A stretch of DNA of 64,000 nt from contig JAIXQO010000002.1 of NCBI GenBank assembly GCA_027485695.1, positions 186,001 to 250,000 of the forward strand, read 5' to 3'. This DNA comes from Pseudomonadota bacterium (GTDB lineage: Bacteria > Bdellovibrionota > UBA1018). The position numbers and the translations under genes are program-made. The notes under the pieces are model-generated. The model was not told the origin of the DNA. It made no database searches and saw nothing but the letters and a program-made list of their open reading frames with translations. Of the stretch, positions 1 to 7,959 are shown piece by piece; the stretch's first letter is position 1; the number at the start of each line of letters is the position of its first letter.

Positions 1-513
1 CTCCTCACCACTGGTATTCGTTCCCGCACCGGCCAACTGCCCACTCTCCCCAAATCGTATTTCGCAGTAGTAGCTGGGAATAAAACCATCCGTCTTAAAC
101 GTCACTTTCCAGTGGTCATACTCAGGCTCACTTGCTCGAACTGTTTTCTCACAGAGAGCAGTCGTACAACGCTCAAGCCCACTCGCGATCTCTCTTGCAC
201 GAGTCTTGGCATCCATAAACACGACCCAAGCGGACCACTCCCATTTAACTTCTCGATTCCCGGCATTCGAATCTTTGAACGGACGTCGATGCAAGAGGTC
301 GAGCCTCCTTTTTGCAAACTCCATCGCCTCCCTCGGCGAATCAACCGGCAGGGAGAGCGCGAAATCCTCTCTCACCACTTTTGCGGTATAGTGATGCTCG
401 TCTCGAAGGCGCGACCACAGTCCGATCACCAGGCAAATCAACGACAAGAGGCCGATGATCAGGAGCCCCTTCTTTTTCTTAGGTTTGATCGGGGTTTTCG
501 CTCTCTTCCGCAT
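1..513 (-). CDS. Membrane-anchored hypothetical protein, cut by window edge
   Basis: An open frame without stops runs from an ATG at 513 (minus strand) to base 1, so only the first 171 codons are visible and the C-terminus lies outside the window. The N-terminus is very basic (several Lys in the first 17 residues), followed by one hydrophobic segment of about 15 residues (roughly residues 18-32) and then a soluble part. This looks like a single-pass inner-membrane protein with its bulk outside the cytoplasm. The soluble part has three cysteines and aromatic-rich beta-like stretches. I do not recognise a family. It lies downstream of the LysR-type gene on the same strand with a gap of about 140 bases, so it may have its own promoter. 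That it is a coding gene is fairly sure; the function is unknown. Confidence 0.7.
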   Translation of the reverse strand, partial: MRKRAKTPIKPKKKKGLLIIGLLSLICLVIGLWSRLRDEHHYTAKVVREDFALSLPVDSPREAMEFAKRRLDLLHRRPFKDSNAGNREVKWEWSAWVVFMDAKTRAREIASGLERCTTALCEKTVRASEPEYDHWKVTFKTDGFIPSYYCEIRFGESGQLAGAGTNTSGEE

Positions 514-654
514 TTAGTATCTAGCCTCGACACGCGTCGCCTGCGTCAAGTGAACGTGAGTGAGGAGCGTCCATGGCGCGAACTTTTTATCCATCTTCTT
601 AATTTAAGAGACAAACCCGTGCCCTCCAAGCTCAAACCCAGCGCTCGCGATTTT

Positions 655-1560
655 CTACCGCACCTTAAAACTCTTCATGAGTCGCGACGCCACCCGGTTC
701 TCAATCCGCCGGGTCGCCGATACGAGATAGAGATCTTCATAAGCGTCAGCGAGAGGACCCAAGAGAAACAGTGTTTTGTTCGCCAGGTACTCACGAATCG
801 CGAACTCGGGCACCACCGTAATTCCCACCCCCCGGAGCGCGAGCAGCTTCTGGACCATCACGTCTTGTGCCTCCGCGAGAACATCCGGGTTCACGTCATA
901 CTTTTTAAAAAAGCTATTGATCTCCTGCCTCACGCTACTGTCCGCGGTCGGAAGGATGAACGGTTTCCCGTTCAAGGACGCCGGGAAACCTTTTTTTAGG
1001 TGAATAAACGAACGATCTCCCACAATCCAAAGCGGAAGCCGCGCAATCCGCCGATGAAAGAATCGCGAAGACTCGCCGGTCGGCAGCGTATTCGTCAGAA
1101 AAAGATCGATTCGATGAGCCTCGATACTATCGAGTAGCTCCTGCGATTTTCCCTCAAAAATGGAGACCGAGCATTTCCCGTCCTCGAGCGCCGCTTGAAC
1201 GAGCTGAACCGTGAGGTGCTTGGGAATCGTATCGAGTGCACCGATTTGCACATGCGCCCTACCGGACACGGGTTGATCTTTTAGAACCTCAACCATCTCC
1301 CCACCTAATCGAAATATTTCTCGGGCGTAAGAAAGGAGTAGCAGACCGCTCTCGTTTAACGCGATTTTCCGGTGACTCCGCTCAAATAGGGTCACCCCGA
1401 GGCTGGATTCAAATTGCTTGAGCTGAATCGAAAGCGCCGAGGAGCCGATGCCCAATTGTTTGGAGGCCGGAGCAATCCCCCCCAGATTTGCGACCACAAA
1501 AAAACAATACAAGTGGTGATAGTTGACCCAGACGGATTTGCCGTTTACTTCGATCTTCAT
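655..1560 (-). CDS. LysR-family regulator, NhaR-like
   Basis: A 301-residue LysR-type transcription regulator. The N-terminal winged helix-turn-helix (about residues 12-70) contains the LNYHHLYCFF-like opening and the segment SALSIQLKQFESSLG, which is the recognition-helix region of this family. A substrate-binding-like effector domain follows. The YHHLYCFFVVA start and the weak conservation of the effector domain are closest to NhaR, the regulator of Na+/H+ antiporter genes, but no nhaA lies nearby. The gene is divergent from the carbonic anhydrase, with only about 75 bases between the likely starts. LysR proteins commonly control the divergent neighbour and themselves, so the anhydrase is the natural candidate target. 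The intergenic region carries repeats that could be its operator. Family is sure; the NhaR subfamily is a moderate-confidence call. Confidence 0.85.
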   Translation of the reverse strand: MKIEVNGKSVWVNYHHLYCFFVVANLGGIAPASKQLGIGSSALSIQLKQFESSLGVTLFERSHRKIALNESGLLLLSYAREIFRLGGEMVEVLKDQPVSGRAHVQIGALDTIPKHLTVQLVQAALEDGKCSVSIFEGKSQELLDSIEAHRIDLFLTNTLPTGESSRFFHRRIARLPLWIVGDRSFIHLKKGFPASLNGKPFILPTADSSVRQEINSFFKKYDVNPDVLAEAQDVMVQKLLALRGVGITVVPEFAIREYLANKTLFLLGPLADAYEDLYLVSATRRIENRVASRLMKSFKVR

Positions 1561-1570
1561 GGATTGATTA

Positions 1571-1612
1571 TATCAAACTATAATTCATATATTATGACAT
1601 TTATCAAACTAT
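1571..1612. promoter_or_regulatory. Candidate LysR operator with repeats
   Basis: Two exact copies of the 11-mer TATCAAACTAT lie at 1571-1581 and 1602-1612, offset by 31 bases (about three helical turns). Between them is an inverted repeat, ATAAT at 1580-1584 and ATTAT at 1591-1595, separated by 6 bases, of the size and AT-richness expected for a LysR box. The block sits between the divergent LysR gene and the carbonic anhydrase gene. The regulatory role is inferred from position. Confidence 0.5.
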
Positions 1613-1634
1613 GTACTTAACCGATGATGCACCT

Positions 1635-2279
1635 ATGAATACAACTCACTCTGATACCTCCGCTCTGACCCCTAAAGCCGCGATCGAACGACTCATGGAA
1701 GGAAATCGCCGTTTTACCGCAGGCGTCCGCGCCGTGGAACCACTCCTGAGTCACATGCGCATGCGTGACCTGGCCGAAAAGGGTCAAAAACCTTTTGCAA
1801 TCGTCCTCACCTGCTCGGACTCCCGAAGCCCGGCCGAGATGATTTTTGACCAGGGACTTGGAGACCTGTTCGTGGTCCGGGTCGCTGGAAACGTGATCGC
1901 CCCGAGCTTGCTTGCGAGCATTGAGTTTGCAGCAGCGAATTTCGGTTCCGCAACCGTCCTCGTCCTGGGTCACACCCAGTGTGGCGCCGTCAATGCAACG
2001 ATCCAGCACACCCGGAATCCGGCAAACCCACTCCCATCGCCTCACTTGGAGGAGCTCGTGGGCCGCATTCGTCCGGCCGTCGATCACACGCTCAAGGATT
2101 GTTCGAGCGAGCACCCGGACCTGCTGAAAAACTCGACCATCGAAAACGTTAAACGCAGCATGCGCCTGATTGAGAGCCAGAGTGAGATCATCAGATACCT
2201 GGTGCAAGCCGGAAAAATCTCCGTTCGAGGAGCCGTTCTCGACATCTCTACCGGACAAGTGGAACTCTTGAGCGCTTAA
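1635..2279 (+). CDS. Beta-class carbonic anhydrase
   Basis: Zinc enzyme interconverting CO2 and bicarbonate, cytoplasmic. The signature TCSDSRSP (Cys60 and Asp62 counted from the start chosen here) and GHTQCGAV (His113, Cys116) supply the Cys-His-Cys zinc site and the Asp-Arg dyad of beta-carbonic anhydrases. At 214 residues it has the usual length for the bacterial beta class. The frame could also begin at ATG 1611, but that codon lies inside the second copy of the upstream 11-base repeat, and the extra eight residues look non-conserved, so I prefer 1635; no clear Shine-Dalgarno supports either. The next gene starts 13 bases downstream and is probably co-transcribed. The divergent LysR regulator is the likely controller. 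Confidence 0.93.
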   Translation: MNTTHSDTSALTPKAAIERLMEGNRRFTAGVRAVEPLLSHMRMRDLAEKGQKPFAIVLTCSDSRSPAEMIFDQGLGDLFVVRVAGNVIAPSLLASIEFAAANFGSATVLVLGHTQCGAVNATIQHTRNPANPLPSPHLEELVGRIRPAVDHTLKDCSSEHPDLLKNSTIENVKRSMRLIESQSEIIRYLVQAGKISVRGAVLDISTGQVELLSA

Positions 2280-2292
2280 GGAATCGTGAAAC

Positions 2293-3087
2293 ATGTATCG
2301 ACTGGAACGTGAGGACTTCGTCCAATCACCGTATATTTCATTGTGGGCGACGCTTGGATTTCAGGCGGGATTCATCAATGCGTTTGGATTTCTGGCGTGC
2401 GGTCGCTATGTTTCGCACGTCACTGGTTTCGGAACACAGATTGGTGGTGCGATCGCAGAGAAAAACCCGCTCCTCGCTTTCGAGCTCCTCGGGTTTCCTG
2501 TTTCGTTCATTTTGGGCGCATTTATCAGCTCATTTTTCACAAGCGCCCGCCTCGAACGAGGACTGATTCCTCGCTACGGCCTGATTACCTGCATGCTTCC
2601 TTTGATCCTGGCTGGGGTTTGGTTGGCGGGCGAGTTGGGGGTTTTCGGGGAGTTCGGGAATACGGCTTCGAGCGAGATCGAGCTCGTAGTCTTGTTCTTG
2701 CTCTCGTTTGTTTGCGGTATGCAAAACGGTTGCTTCGCGACCTTGACCAAAGGCCAAATCCGGACGACCCATCTGACGGGCATCAGCACCGATATCGGCA
2801 CTGATTTCGCGCGGATGTGGTTTGGTAAACTTTCGCCCAAGGAATACGAACTGACCAGGCGAACAAATCTTTCGCGTATTGCCACCTTCGTTGCGTTTGC
2901 GACAGGTTCCGTGATTTCGGTCCAGCTGAGTCGACAATTTGGATACGCCTCACTGGTCGCACCACTTGTGACCTCTGGCCTCTGCTACATTGCGATTCGA
3001 CGTATTCAGTCCATATTGAATATCCGTTTCAAAACGGTGCCTCCACTCACCACTGCCCCCACCGCCACCCCAGCGCGGGCCTGCTAG
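2293..3087 (+). CDS. YoaK/DUF1275 family membrane protein
   Basis: A 264-residue inner-membrane protein with about six hydrophobic segments. The family marks of YoaK/DUF1275 are visible: GFINAFGFL near the N-terminus, SHVTGFGTQIG after the first helix, FVCGMQNGCFATL around the middle, and RTTHLTGISTDIG soon after. Members are predicted small-molecule transporters or channels but no substrate is established. It starts 13 bases after the carbonic anhydrase stop and is likely read from the same transcript. A link with bicarbonate or CO2 handling is possible from context only. The C-terminus is a short Pro/Thr/Ala-rich tail without obvious function. Confidence 0.85.
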   Translation: MYRLEREDFVQSPYISLWATLGFQAGFINAFGFLACGRYVSHVTGFGTQIGGAIAEKNPLLAFELLGFPVSFILGAFISSFFTSARLERGLIPRYGLITCMLPLILAGVWLAGELGVFGEFGNTASSEIELVVLFLLSFVCGMQNGCFATLTKGQIRTTHLTGISTDIGTDFARMWFGKLSPKEYELTRRTNLSRIATFVAFATGSVISVQLSRQFGYASLVAPLVTSGLCYIAIRRIQSILNIRFKTVPPLTTAPTATPARAC

Positions 3088-3095
3088 TCAGTCAT

Positions 3096-3141
3096 TCGGG
3101 GGATATACGATTCGTCAGCTGGCGTGACGTATATCCCCGGA
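3096..3141. repeat. Inverted repeat between DUF1275 and oxygenase genes
   Basis: GGGGATATACG at 3099-3109 and its exact complement CGTATATCCCC at 3128-3138 form an 11-base-pair stem, extended on the outside by two further pairs across one mismatch. The 18-base loop contains a further near-palindrome around CAGCTG. There is no T-tract after it, so it is not a standard intrinsic terminator; it may be a large operator or an mRNA structure upstream of the oxygenase gene. Confidence 0.6.
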
Positions 3142-3190
3142 GGCAAGCGTTCGCTTGAGCTCGATTCAAGATTCGTGATTCAATCACACC

Positions 3191-4180
3191 ATGGCAAGCA
3201 TCCCGATCATCGACCTGGCGCCTTTTTTGAACGGACGAAGCCGAGACGTCGTGAACGAGATTCGCGACGCTTGCGCGGAGTACGGATTTTTCTGCATCCG
3301 AAATCACGGCGTGAGCCTTGAACTTCAGGCTCGGCTAGAAAAACTGAGCCACGAGTTTTTCGCCCTTCCAGAGTCCCAAAAACTCTCGATCTCCATGAAC
3401 CAAGGCGGCCGAGCTTGGCGAGGATTTTTTCCCGTTGGCGGTGAACTGACCTCCGGAAAACCCGACCTCAAAGAAGGCCTCTACATCGGCGAAGAACTGG
3501 AGCCGACCGATCCACGCGTCGCACGCGGTTGGCCGCTTCATGGAGCGAATTTATTTCCGGATTCAGCGATCCCGCAATTGCGTGCCACCGTTCTTGAGTA
3601 CACCTCGCAACTCACCGACCTCAGTCACACAATCATGGAGGCCATCTCACTGGGCCTGGATCAGGAGGCTGATTTTTTTCACCGCCAGTATACCGCAAGA
3701 CCGACGCCACTTTTTCGTATTTTTCACTACCCGCCCATCACGGCAGAGAATGAGTCATCATTCCCCTGGGGAGTCGGCGAACACACGGATTACGGGTTAC
3801 TCACGATCCTCAAACAAGATCAAATCGGCGGACTCGAGGTCAAGGTCGGAGAGACCTGGATACCGGTTCCACCGGTTTCAAATGTTTTTGTTTGTAACGT
3901 GGGAGATATGCTCGATTTCTTGAGTCGAGGAAAATACCTTTCCGCGCCTCACCGAGTGAAAAATACCTCAGGCAAATCTCGGTACTCATATCCATTTTTC
4001 TTTGATCCAGATTTCGCCGCTCAAGTGACTCCACTGCCCGCATCTGGGAACGAGGAACCGCGTAGGCGTCAGCGCTGGGATCATCAAGACCTGCACGCGT
4101 TCCAAGGCACTTACGGCGAATATCTTTTGGATAAGGTAGCCAAAGTATTCCCAGACTTAGCGGGAATGAAATTCTCCTAG
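3191..4180 (+). CDS. 2-oxoglutarate/Fe(II) oxygenase, isopenicillin N synthase family
   Basis: A 329-residue cytoplasmic oxygenase. The N-terminal DIOX_N-type region begins IPIIDLAPFL and contains YGFFCIRNHGV (about residues 31-41). The catalytic jelly roll has the iron triad in GEHTDYG (His198, Asp200) and SAPHRV (His254), and the 2-oxoglutarate-binding Arg264 in RYSYPFF. This is the full-length layout of the family that includes isopenicillin N synthase, ACC oxidase and bacterial oxygenases of unknown substrate. No biosynthetic partners lie beside it, so the substrate cannot be named. A large inverted repeat lies about 50 bases upstream of the ATG. Family assignment is secure; physiological reaction unknown. 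Confidence 0.9.
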   Translation: MASIPIIDLAPFLNGRSRDVVNEIRDACAEYGFFCIRNHGVSLELQARLEKLSHEFFALPESQKLSISMNQGGRAWRGFFPVGGELTSGKPDLKEGLYIGEELEPTDPRVARGWPLHGANLFPDSAIPQLRATVLEYTSQLTDLSHTIMEAISLGLDQEADFFHRQYTARPTPLFRIFHYPPITAENESSFPWGVGEHTDYGLLTILKQDQIGGLEVKVGETWIPVPPVSNVFVCNVGDMLDFLSRGKYLSAPHRVKNTSGKSRYSYPFFFDPDFAAQVTPLPASGNEEPRRRQRWDHQDLHAFQGTYGEYLLDKVAKVFPDLAGMKFS

Positions 4181-4301
4181 GAGCGCGAATTGTTTCAAAT
4201 CTGCGCGTGATCCTGACAATAGAACAGTCTTACGGGACAAATCTCAATCGCGCCTATTTTTCGCTCTTCGTCATTGAGCGGCCACTGCTATCTCAGGCAT
4301 C

Positions 4302-5327
4302 ATGAAGAAATCCACCCAGTCTCTGGTCGTACTTTGGGCCCTCGTTTCGGCAACCACTGCCCCAGCCATCGAACCTGGCTACTACACGCTCCAGTCACTC
4401 CCCACCGAACTCCGTCCTCTGAATTATGATCAAGCCGTTGCGGCTTCGTCATTTCGTATCCGGAATTGCTCGACGTTCGCCGTCTCTCCGACAGGCTATA
4501 TCGTCACCGCTCTCCACTGCATCACCCACTGTTTTCGATCCGCCACGGATGTTCTGTTTCCGGAAACCTCTTCGACTACGAAAAAATCAGCTGACGGAAC
4601 GACACTCTACAGTCTATTTCGAGCGCTCGGACTCGGCACCGGCTCAAGGACCTGCGATTCCTCGACATTTGATCTCTACGATCAGAATGCGCAAGTCGTC
4701 GGTTCAAAACCACGGCTCGTTGCATTCGGTACGGGTTACCCAAGCTTTGATGAGAAAGCATTTCAAAGTGCGGAATTCACCGCGCAGGACGCAAAACTTC
4801 TCGCATCCAATTTCCGGGACTGGGCGATCTTGAAATACGAACCGACCCGCCCCCTCGAGTGCGTGAAAATCGCCAAATCACCGGTGACCATCGGAGAACG
4901 CGTCTGGGCGATCGGGTACCCAGCTCGCACCACTCGCACGGGCGTGCCTGGCGCCGCCGGCGGCACACAAGTCGTCTCGTATGGCTCGGTTTCCAACAAC
5001 GTCTATGAGAACCAGTACTACCGAGAGCTGAATTTTGATGAACGCGCGTATCGCCTCGCTCAAAAAACCTACCTCGAGTCTGGCGAAACGTTCTTGTCCG
5101 ATATGGATATTTTCAGCGGGAACTCAGGATCGATCTCCATCAATGAGAACGGCGAAGCAGTGGGCGTCAATGTCGCCATCGCTACGAGCAGCGGCCTGGC
5201 TTCTGGCACCTACTACCGGAATATCGCCCTAACTCAAAAAATCGGGCCGATCGTCCAGCAGCTCAAATCCCTGCTTTCTCGAACGGAATTCGATCAGGTA
5301 TTTAACTGCTCCACTTCGCAGCCATAA
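4302..5327 (+). CDS. Secreted trypsin-like serine protease
   Basis: A 341-residue exported protein. A signal peptide (Lys-Lys start, hydrophobic core to about residue 22, APAIEP junction) is followed by a chymotrypsin-fold peptidase domain. The catalytic triad is visible as TALHCIT (His72), RDWAILKY (Asp173) and FSGNSGS (Ser275). Several cysteines may form disulfides after export. The family cleaves peptide bonds next to a P1 residue I cannot predict. The GNSGS rather than GDSGG at the serine is typical of the V8/HtrA-like branch. It is followed 40 bases later by another small secreted protein, perhaps on the same transcript. Confidence 0.88.
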   Translation: MKKSTQSLVVLWALVSATTAPAIEPGYYTLQSLPTELRPLNYDQAVAASSFRIRNCSTFAVSPTGYIVTALHCITHCFRSATDVLFPETSSTTKKSADGTTLYSLFRALGLGTGSRTCDSSTFDLYDQNAQVVGSKPRLVAFGTGYPSFDEKAFQSAEFTAQDAKLLASNFRDWAILKYEPTRPLECVKIAKSPVTIGERVWAIGYPARTTRTGVPGAAGGTQVVSYGSVSNNVYENQYYRELNFDERAYRLAQKTYLESGETFLSDMDIFSGNSGSISINENGEAVGVNVAIATSSGLASGTYYRNIALTQKIGPIVQQLKSLLSRTEFDQVFNCSTSQP

Positions 5328-5367
5328 CGGTTTCGTTTCGTAAAATTCGGTGTAATAGTCGGAGGCC

Positions 5368-5766
5368 ATGAAGCTTGCATTCTTGGCCTTTGCTATTTTG
5401 TCGTCATTCTCGAGCTATGCGGGTGATTGTACGGTCGCCGTTCCCAAAAACGAATTCGTCTACGAAGGCTACTCGATCTATTTCGATTTCTCGAAACTTC
5501 TCTCATCTCATGGCTACCAAGTGGTCGACGAAAAAGCAGCTCCGAGGTTCGTCCTCGAAATCCAAGGCCAGATGACCTACGGCCGCTGGTTCAGAAGCGC
5601 TGAGACCGGGTACATCTTGCGCGAAACGGGCATCGAAAAACCTCGCGCACAGGTTTTTAAAACCAGGACCTGCTATTTCACCGACCTCTGCGCGGTAGTG
5701 GATTTCCAAAAGTCTTTTACCCGTGCTTATCAGGAACTCGATAAAACGCTGGCTCGCTGCGAGTAA
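5368..5766 (+). CDS. Small secreted hypothetical protein
   Basis: 132 residues with a clear signal peptide (MKLAFLAFAILSSFSSYAGD, probable cleavage after the Ala near residue 18). The mature part has four cysteines, including one close to the new N-terminus and two in TCYFTDLCAV, and looks like a small disulfide-bonded alpha/beta domain. I do not recognise the family. It lies 40 bases after a secreted protease in the same direction and may be a partner, substrate or unrelated envelope protein. Confidence 0.7.
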   Translation: MKLAFLAFAILSSFSSYAGDCTVAVPKNEFVYEGYSIYFDFSKLLSSHGYQVVDEKAAPRFVLEIQGQMTYGRWFRSAETGYILRETGIEKPRAQVFKTRTCYFTDLCAVVDFQKSFTRAYQELDKTLARCE

Positions 5767-5793
5767 TCGCCCCATTCCCGGTCGAAGACTGAT

Positions 5794-5821
5794 GGCTGCC
5801 TCAAGGTTAGGCCGCTTTTTT
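5794..5821 (+). terminator. Possible intrinsic terminator
   Basis: GCCT at 5798-5801 pairs with AGGC at 5809-5812, the stem being extended across one mismatch, and six T residues follow. It lies just after the small secreted protein gene and before the aminopeptidase gene. The stem is short, hence modest confidence. Confidence 0.45.
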
Positions 5822-5891
5822 GCGTTGCAAGCCTTGTATTTGACTCATTTTGAGAGACACTGGAGGACTCAAACCCGCTTGAGGAGCCACT

Positions 5892-7184
5892 ATGATTTTC
5901 AACTCCAATACCCTTCGCAACCGTCAAGATCGTGCCGCAGCACGCTTGAACGAAATCCTTGCTCCTAGTGATCTGGTTCTTGTCTGTGCTGGCTCGCCGA
6001 TCCAAAAACCGGGTGGCCTCGATCAAACTTACAGCTACATCCCGCACCCTTCTTACTACTGGATTTCTGGGCGTCGTCGCGTCGAAGGCGTCATGACTTA
6101 CTCTTCGAGCGAAGGCTGGAAAGACTACACCAAACCACACTCTCCAGAGGAGTCACTCTGGGAAGGCTCCCAACCCGAAAGTGATGCGGGACTCGATCTC
6201 GCTGATCTCGCCCCAGTCCTCTCGAACGACTCCGGACGAAAACTCTATTTCCTGGGCCAACCCTCGCCCGCACTTCTGAACGGCAAGAACGTCGCATCCG
6301 CAGAGGAGACTCTTCAGGCGCAAATTCGTCTCGAACAAGCGAGAAGAATCAAGGATCCGGCCGAAGTCGCGTTGATCGAGCAAGCCGCTCACATCGCCAA
6401 ACGTGGTTACGAACGGATTCAGGCGATCCTAAAACCCGGCATCACCGAGAAAAACCTCCGCATCGAATACGAAGCGGAGATCCAGCGCGCGGGCGCGCAT
6501 GGAGTGCCTTATGATACGATCGTTGGCGCGGGCTCAAACGCGGCGATTCTCCATGCGATTCCCACCAGTCGTGTCATCAAGGATCAGGATCTGGTCCTGA
6601 TCGACGCCGGTGCGGAGCTGTACGACTACTGCGTTGATATCACCCGCGTGTACGCCGCAACGAAATTCAACTCTCGCCAGCAGGCGCTCTACAACCTAGT
6701 GAAATCAGCGCAAGCCGAAGCGATTTCCCAACTCCGTCCCGGGCTAGCTTGGAGTGCGGTTCACGGCATCACGGCTCGCGTGATCGCAAATGGACTTAAA
6801 CAAATGGGCCTAATCAAAAGCAGCGTCGACGCCGCTCTCGAGAGCGCCGCGATTTCCGTGTTTTACCCACATGGCGTCGGGCACTTGGTCGGCCTGCGCG
6901 TTCGCGACACCGGTCACGTTGAGAATCGGAATCCGCAAAAACACTACGGCGTTCGCCTGCGTGTGGATCTGAATCTCGAAGAGAACTACCTCGTCACCGT
7001 TGAACCCGGCTGTTATTTCGTCGAAGCCCTCATCAGTGACGAAAAAATCAGGAGCCAATACGCCGATTTCATCGAATGGCGCGAAGTCGACTCCTGGCGC
7101 GGGATTGGCGGCGTTCGCATCGAAGACGATATCCTCATCACTCGTGACGGCGCACGGAACCTGACAGATATCGTCTCGAAGTAA
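5892..7184 (+). CDS. M24B metallopeptidase, Xaa-Pro aminopeptidase
   Basis: 430 residues, cytoplasmic, predicted to remove an N-terminal residue preceding proline. The N-terminal aminopeptidase-P domain covers about residues 1-150. The pita-bread catalytic domain follows with the metal ligands in LIDAGAELYDYCVDITR (two Asp), HGVGHLVGL (His), VEPGCYF (Glu) and GGVRIEDDIL (Glu). Length and order match PepP-type enzymes. In the N-terminal domain the usual FYYLTG-like segment reads SYYWISG. The start ATG follows a GAGG-type ribosome site. The convergent DUF2490 gene ends one base after this stop. Confidence 0.92.
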   Translation: MIFNSNTLRNRQDRAAARLNEILAPSDLVLVCAGSPIQKPGGLDQTYSYIPHPSYYWISGRRRVEGVMTYSSSEGWKDYTKPHSPEESLWEGSQPESDAGLDLADLAPVLSNDSGRKLYFLGQPSPALLNGKNVASAEETLQAQIRLEQARRIKDPAEVALIEQAAHIAKRGYERIQAILKPGITEKNLRIEYEAEIQRAGAHGVPYDTIVGAGSNAAILHAIPTSRVIKDQDLVLIDAGAELYDYCVDITRVYAATKFNSRQQALYNLVKSAQAEAISQLRPGLAWSAVHGITARVIANGLKQMGLIKSSVDAALESAAISVFYPHGVGHLVGLRVRDTGHVENRNPQKHYGVRLRVDLNLEENYLVTVEPGCYFVEALISDEKIRSQYADFIEWREVDSWRGIGGVRIEDDILITRDGARNLTDIVSK

Positions 7185-7835
7185 TCACCATCCGTTCAAG
7201 ATCAAATTGAGAACGCCCCCGGTATTGGAGTGACCACCGCGGATGCGTTGCCAAATGGGGCCTGCTTCCAGTGTGGTGGAGGATTTTTTGAAGCGAATAC
7301 CGGAACTCAACCGATTCTGGTCAAATCCCGAGTAAACGCTCTTGGACCCCGAATTGAGATTCAAGAACAACTCGTCCCAGAGATAGAAGCCAAACGAATC
7401 GTCCGCGTTCATCCAGTTGACCTGGCCACGTGCACGCGCTCGGTACAAGACCGGGGAAACTCCCTCCAAATCGCGTTCTTCCATCCGACCACGAAACGCC
7501 CATTGCAGTGGATACTCTGGCCACTCCGGTTTCCATTCTACTTGCTGATAGATCCGTGATTCGTTTCGAGGCGTCGGCAGATACTGCGGTGTCCAACCGT
7601 ATCCCATCCCCAAGGTGAGTTCCGGATTCAAACGATAGAGAATCGCCCCACGCATCAACACCGACTGCGACTGACCGAGGCTACCGATGTAGCGGGGCTG
7701 AATCTCTCCGTAGAGCGCCCACTGGTCTGTGATTCCAAGCGTACCCGAATTCTGAAACCAATAGATGGAATCTGCGGACGCGGATGATGATTGGAGTATC
7801 AGCGCAGAGAAAAAGGTCGTCAGTACGAGCAACAT
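7185..7835 (-). CDS. DUF2490 outer-membrane-like protein
   Basis: 216 residues with a signal peptide ending near SSSASADS and a mature part of alternating beta strands, opening with YWFQNSGTLGITDQW. The run of amphipathic strands and Arg/Tyr/Trp-rich turns matches DUF2490, a family thought to form small outer-membrane beta barrels of unknown role. An AAGGGG ribosome site precedes the ATG at 7835. It is convergent with the aminopeptidase gene, with abutting stop codons. Confidence 0.78.
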   Translation of the reverse strand: MLLVLTTFFSALILQSSSASADSIYWFQNSGTLGITDQWALYGEIQPRYIGSLGQSQSVLMRGAILYRLNPELTLGMGYGWTPQYLPTPRNESRIYQQVEWKPEWPEYPLQWAFRGRMEERDLEGVSPVLYRARARGQVNWMNADDSFGFYLWDELFLNLNSGSKSVYSGFDQNRLSSGIRFKKSSTTLEAGPIWQRIRGGHSNTGGVLNLILNGW

Positions 7836-7959
7836 GAAATCCCCTTAGGCAAAATGGAATCTCTACTGTAGCTGCGTTTATGATTCGAAACCGCTTAAAA
7901 TTCTTTAAGAACCTGGATATTCGGAATCGAACCCTGCTGACGATTCATTTAAGCGCGAA

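Noticed and set aside
112..999. 295-codon plus-strand open frame
   Set aside because: It runs antisense through both the edge-truncated minus-strand gene and the LysR gene, and its product has no recognisable domain.
1617..2294. 225-codon minus-strand open frame
   Set aside because: Antisense to the beta-carbonic anhydrase, whose zinc motifs are intact on the plus strand.
4302..5327. Recent duplication of the trypsin-like protease (with 52393-53376)
   Set aside because: Different serine motifs (GNSGS and GDSGG) and different spacing of the triad indicate separate origins.
7919..7932. tRNA T-loop-like sequence (minus-strand GGTTCGATTCC)
   Set aside because: No matching T stem, acceptor stem or anticodon arm could be drawn around it.
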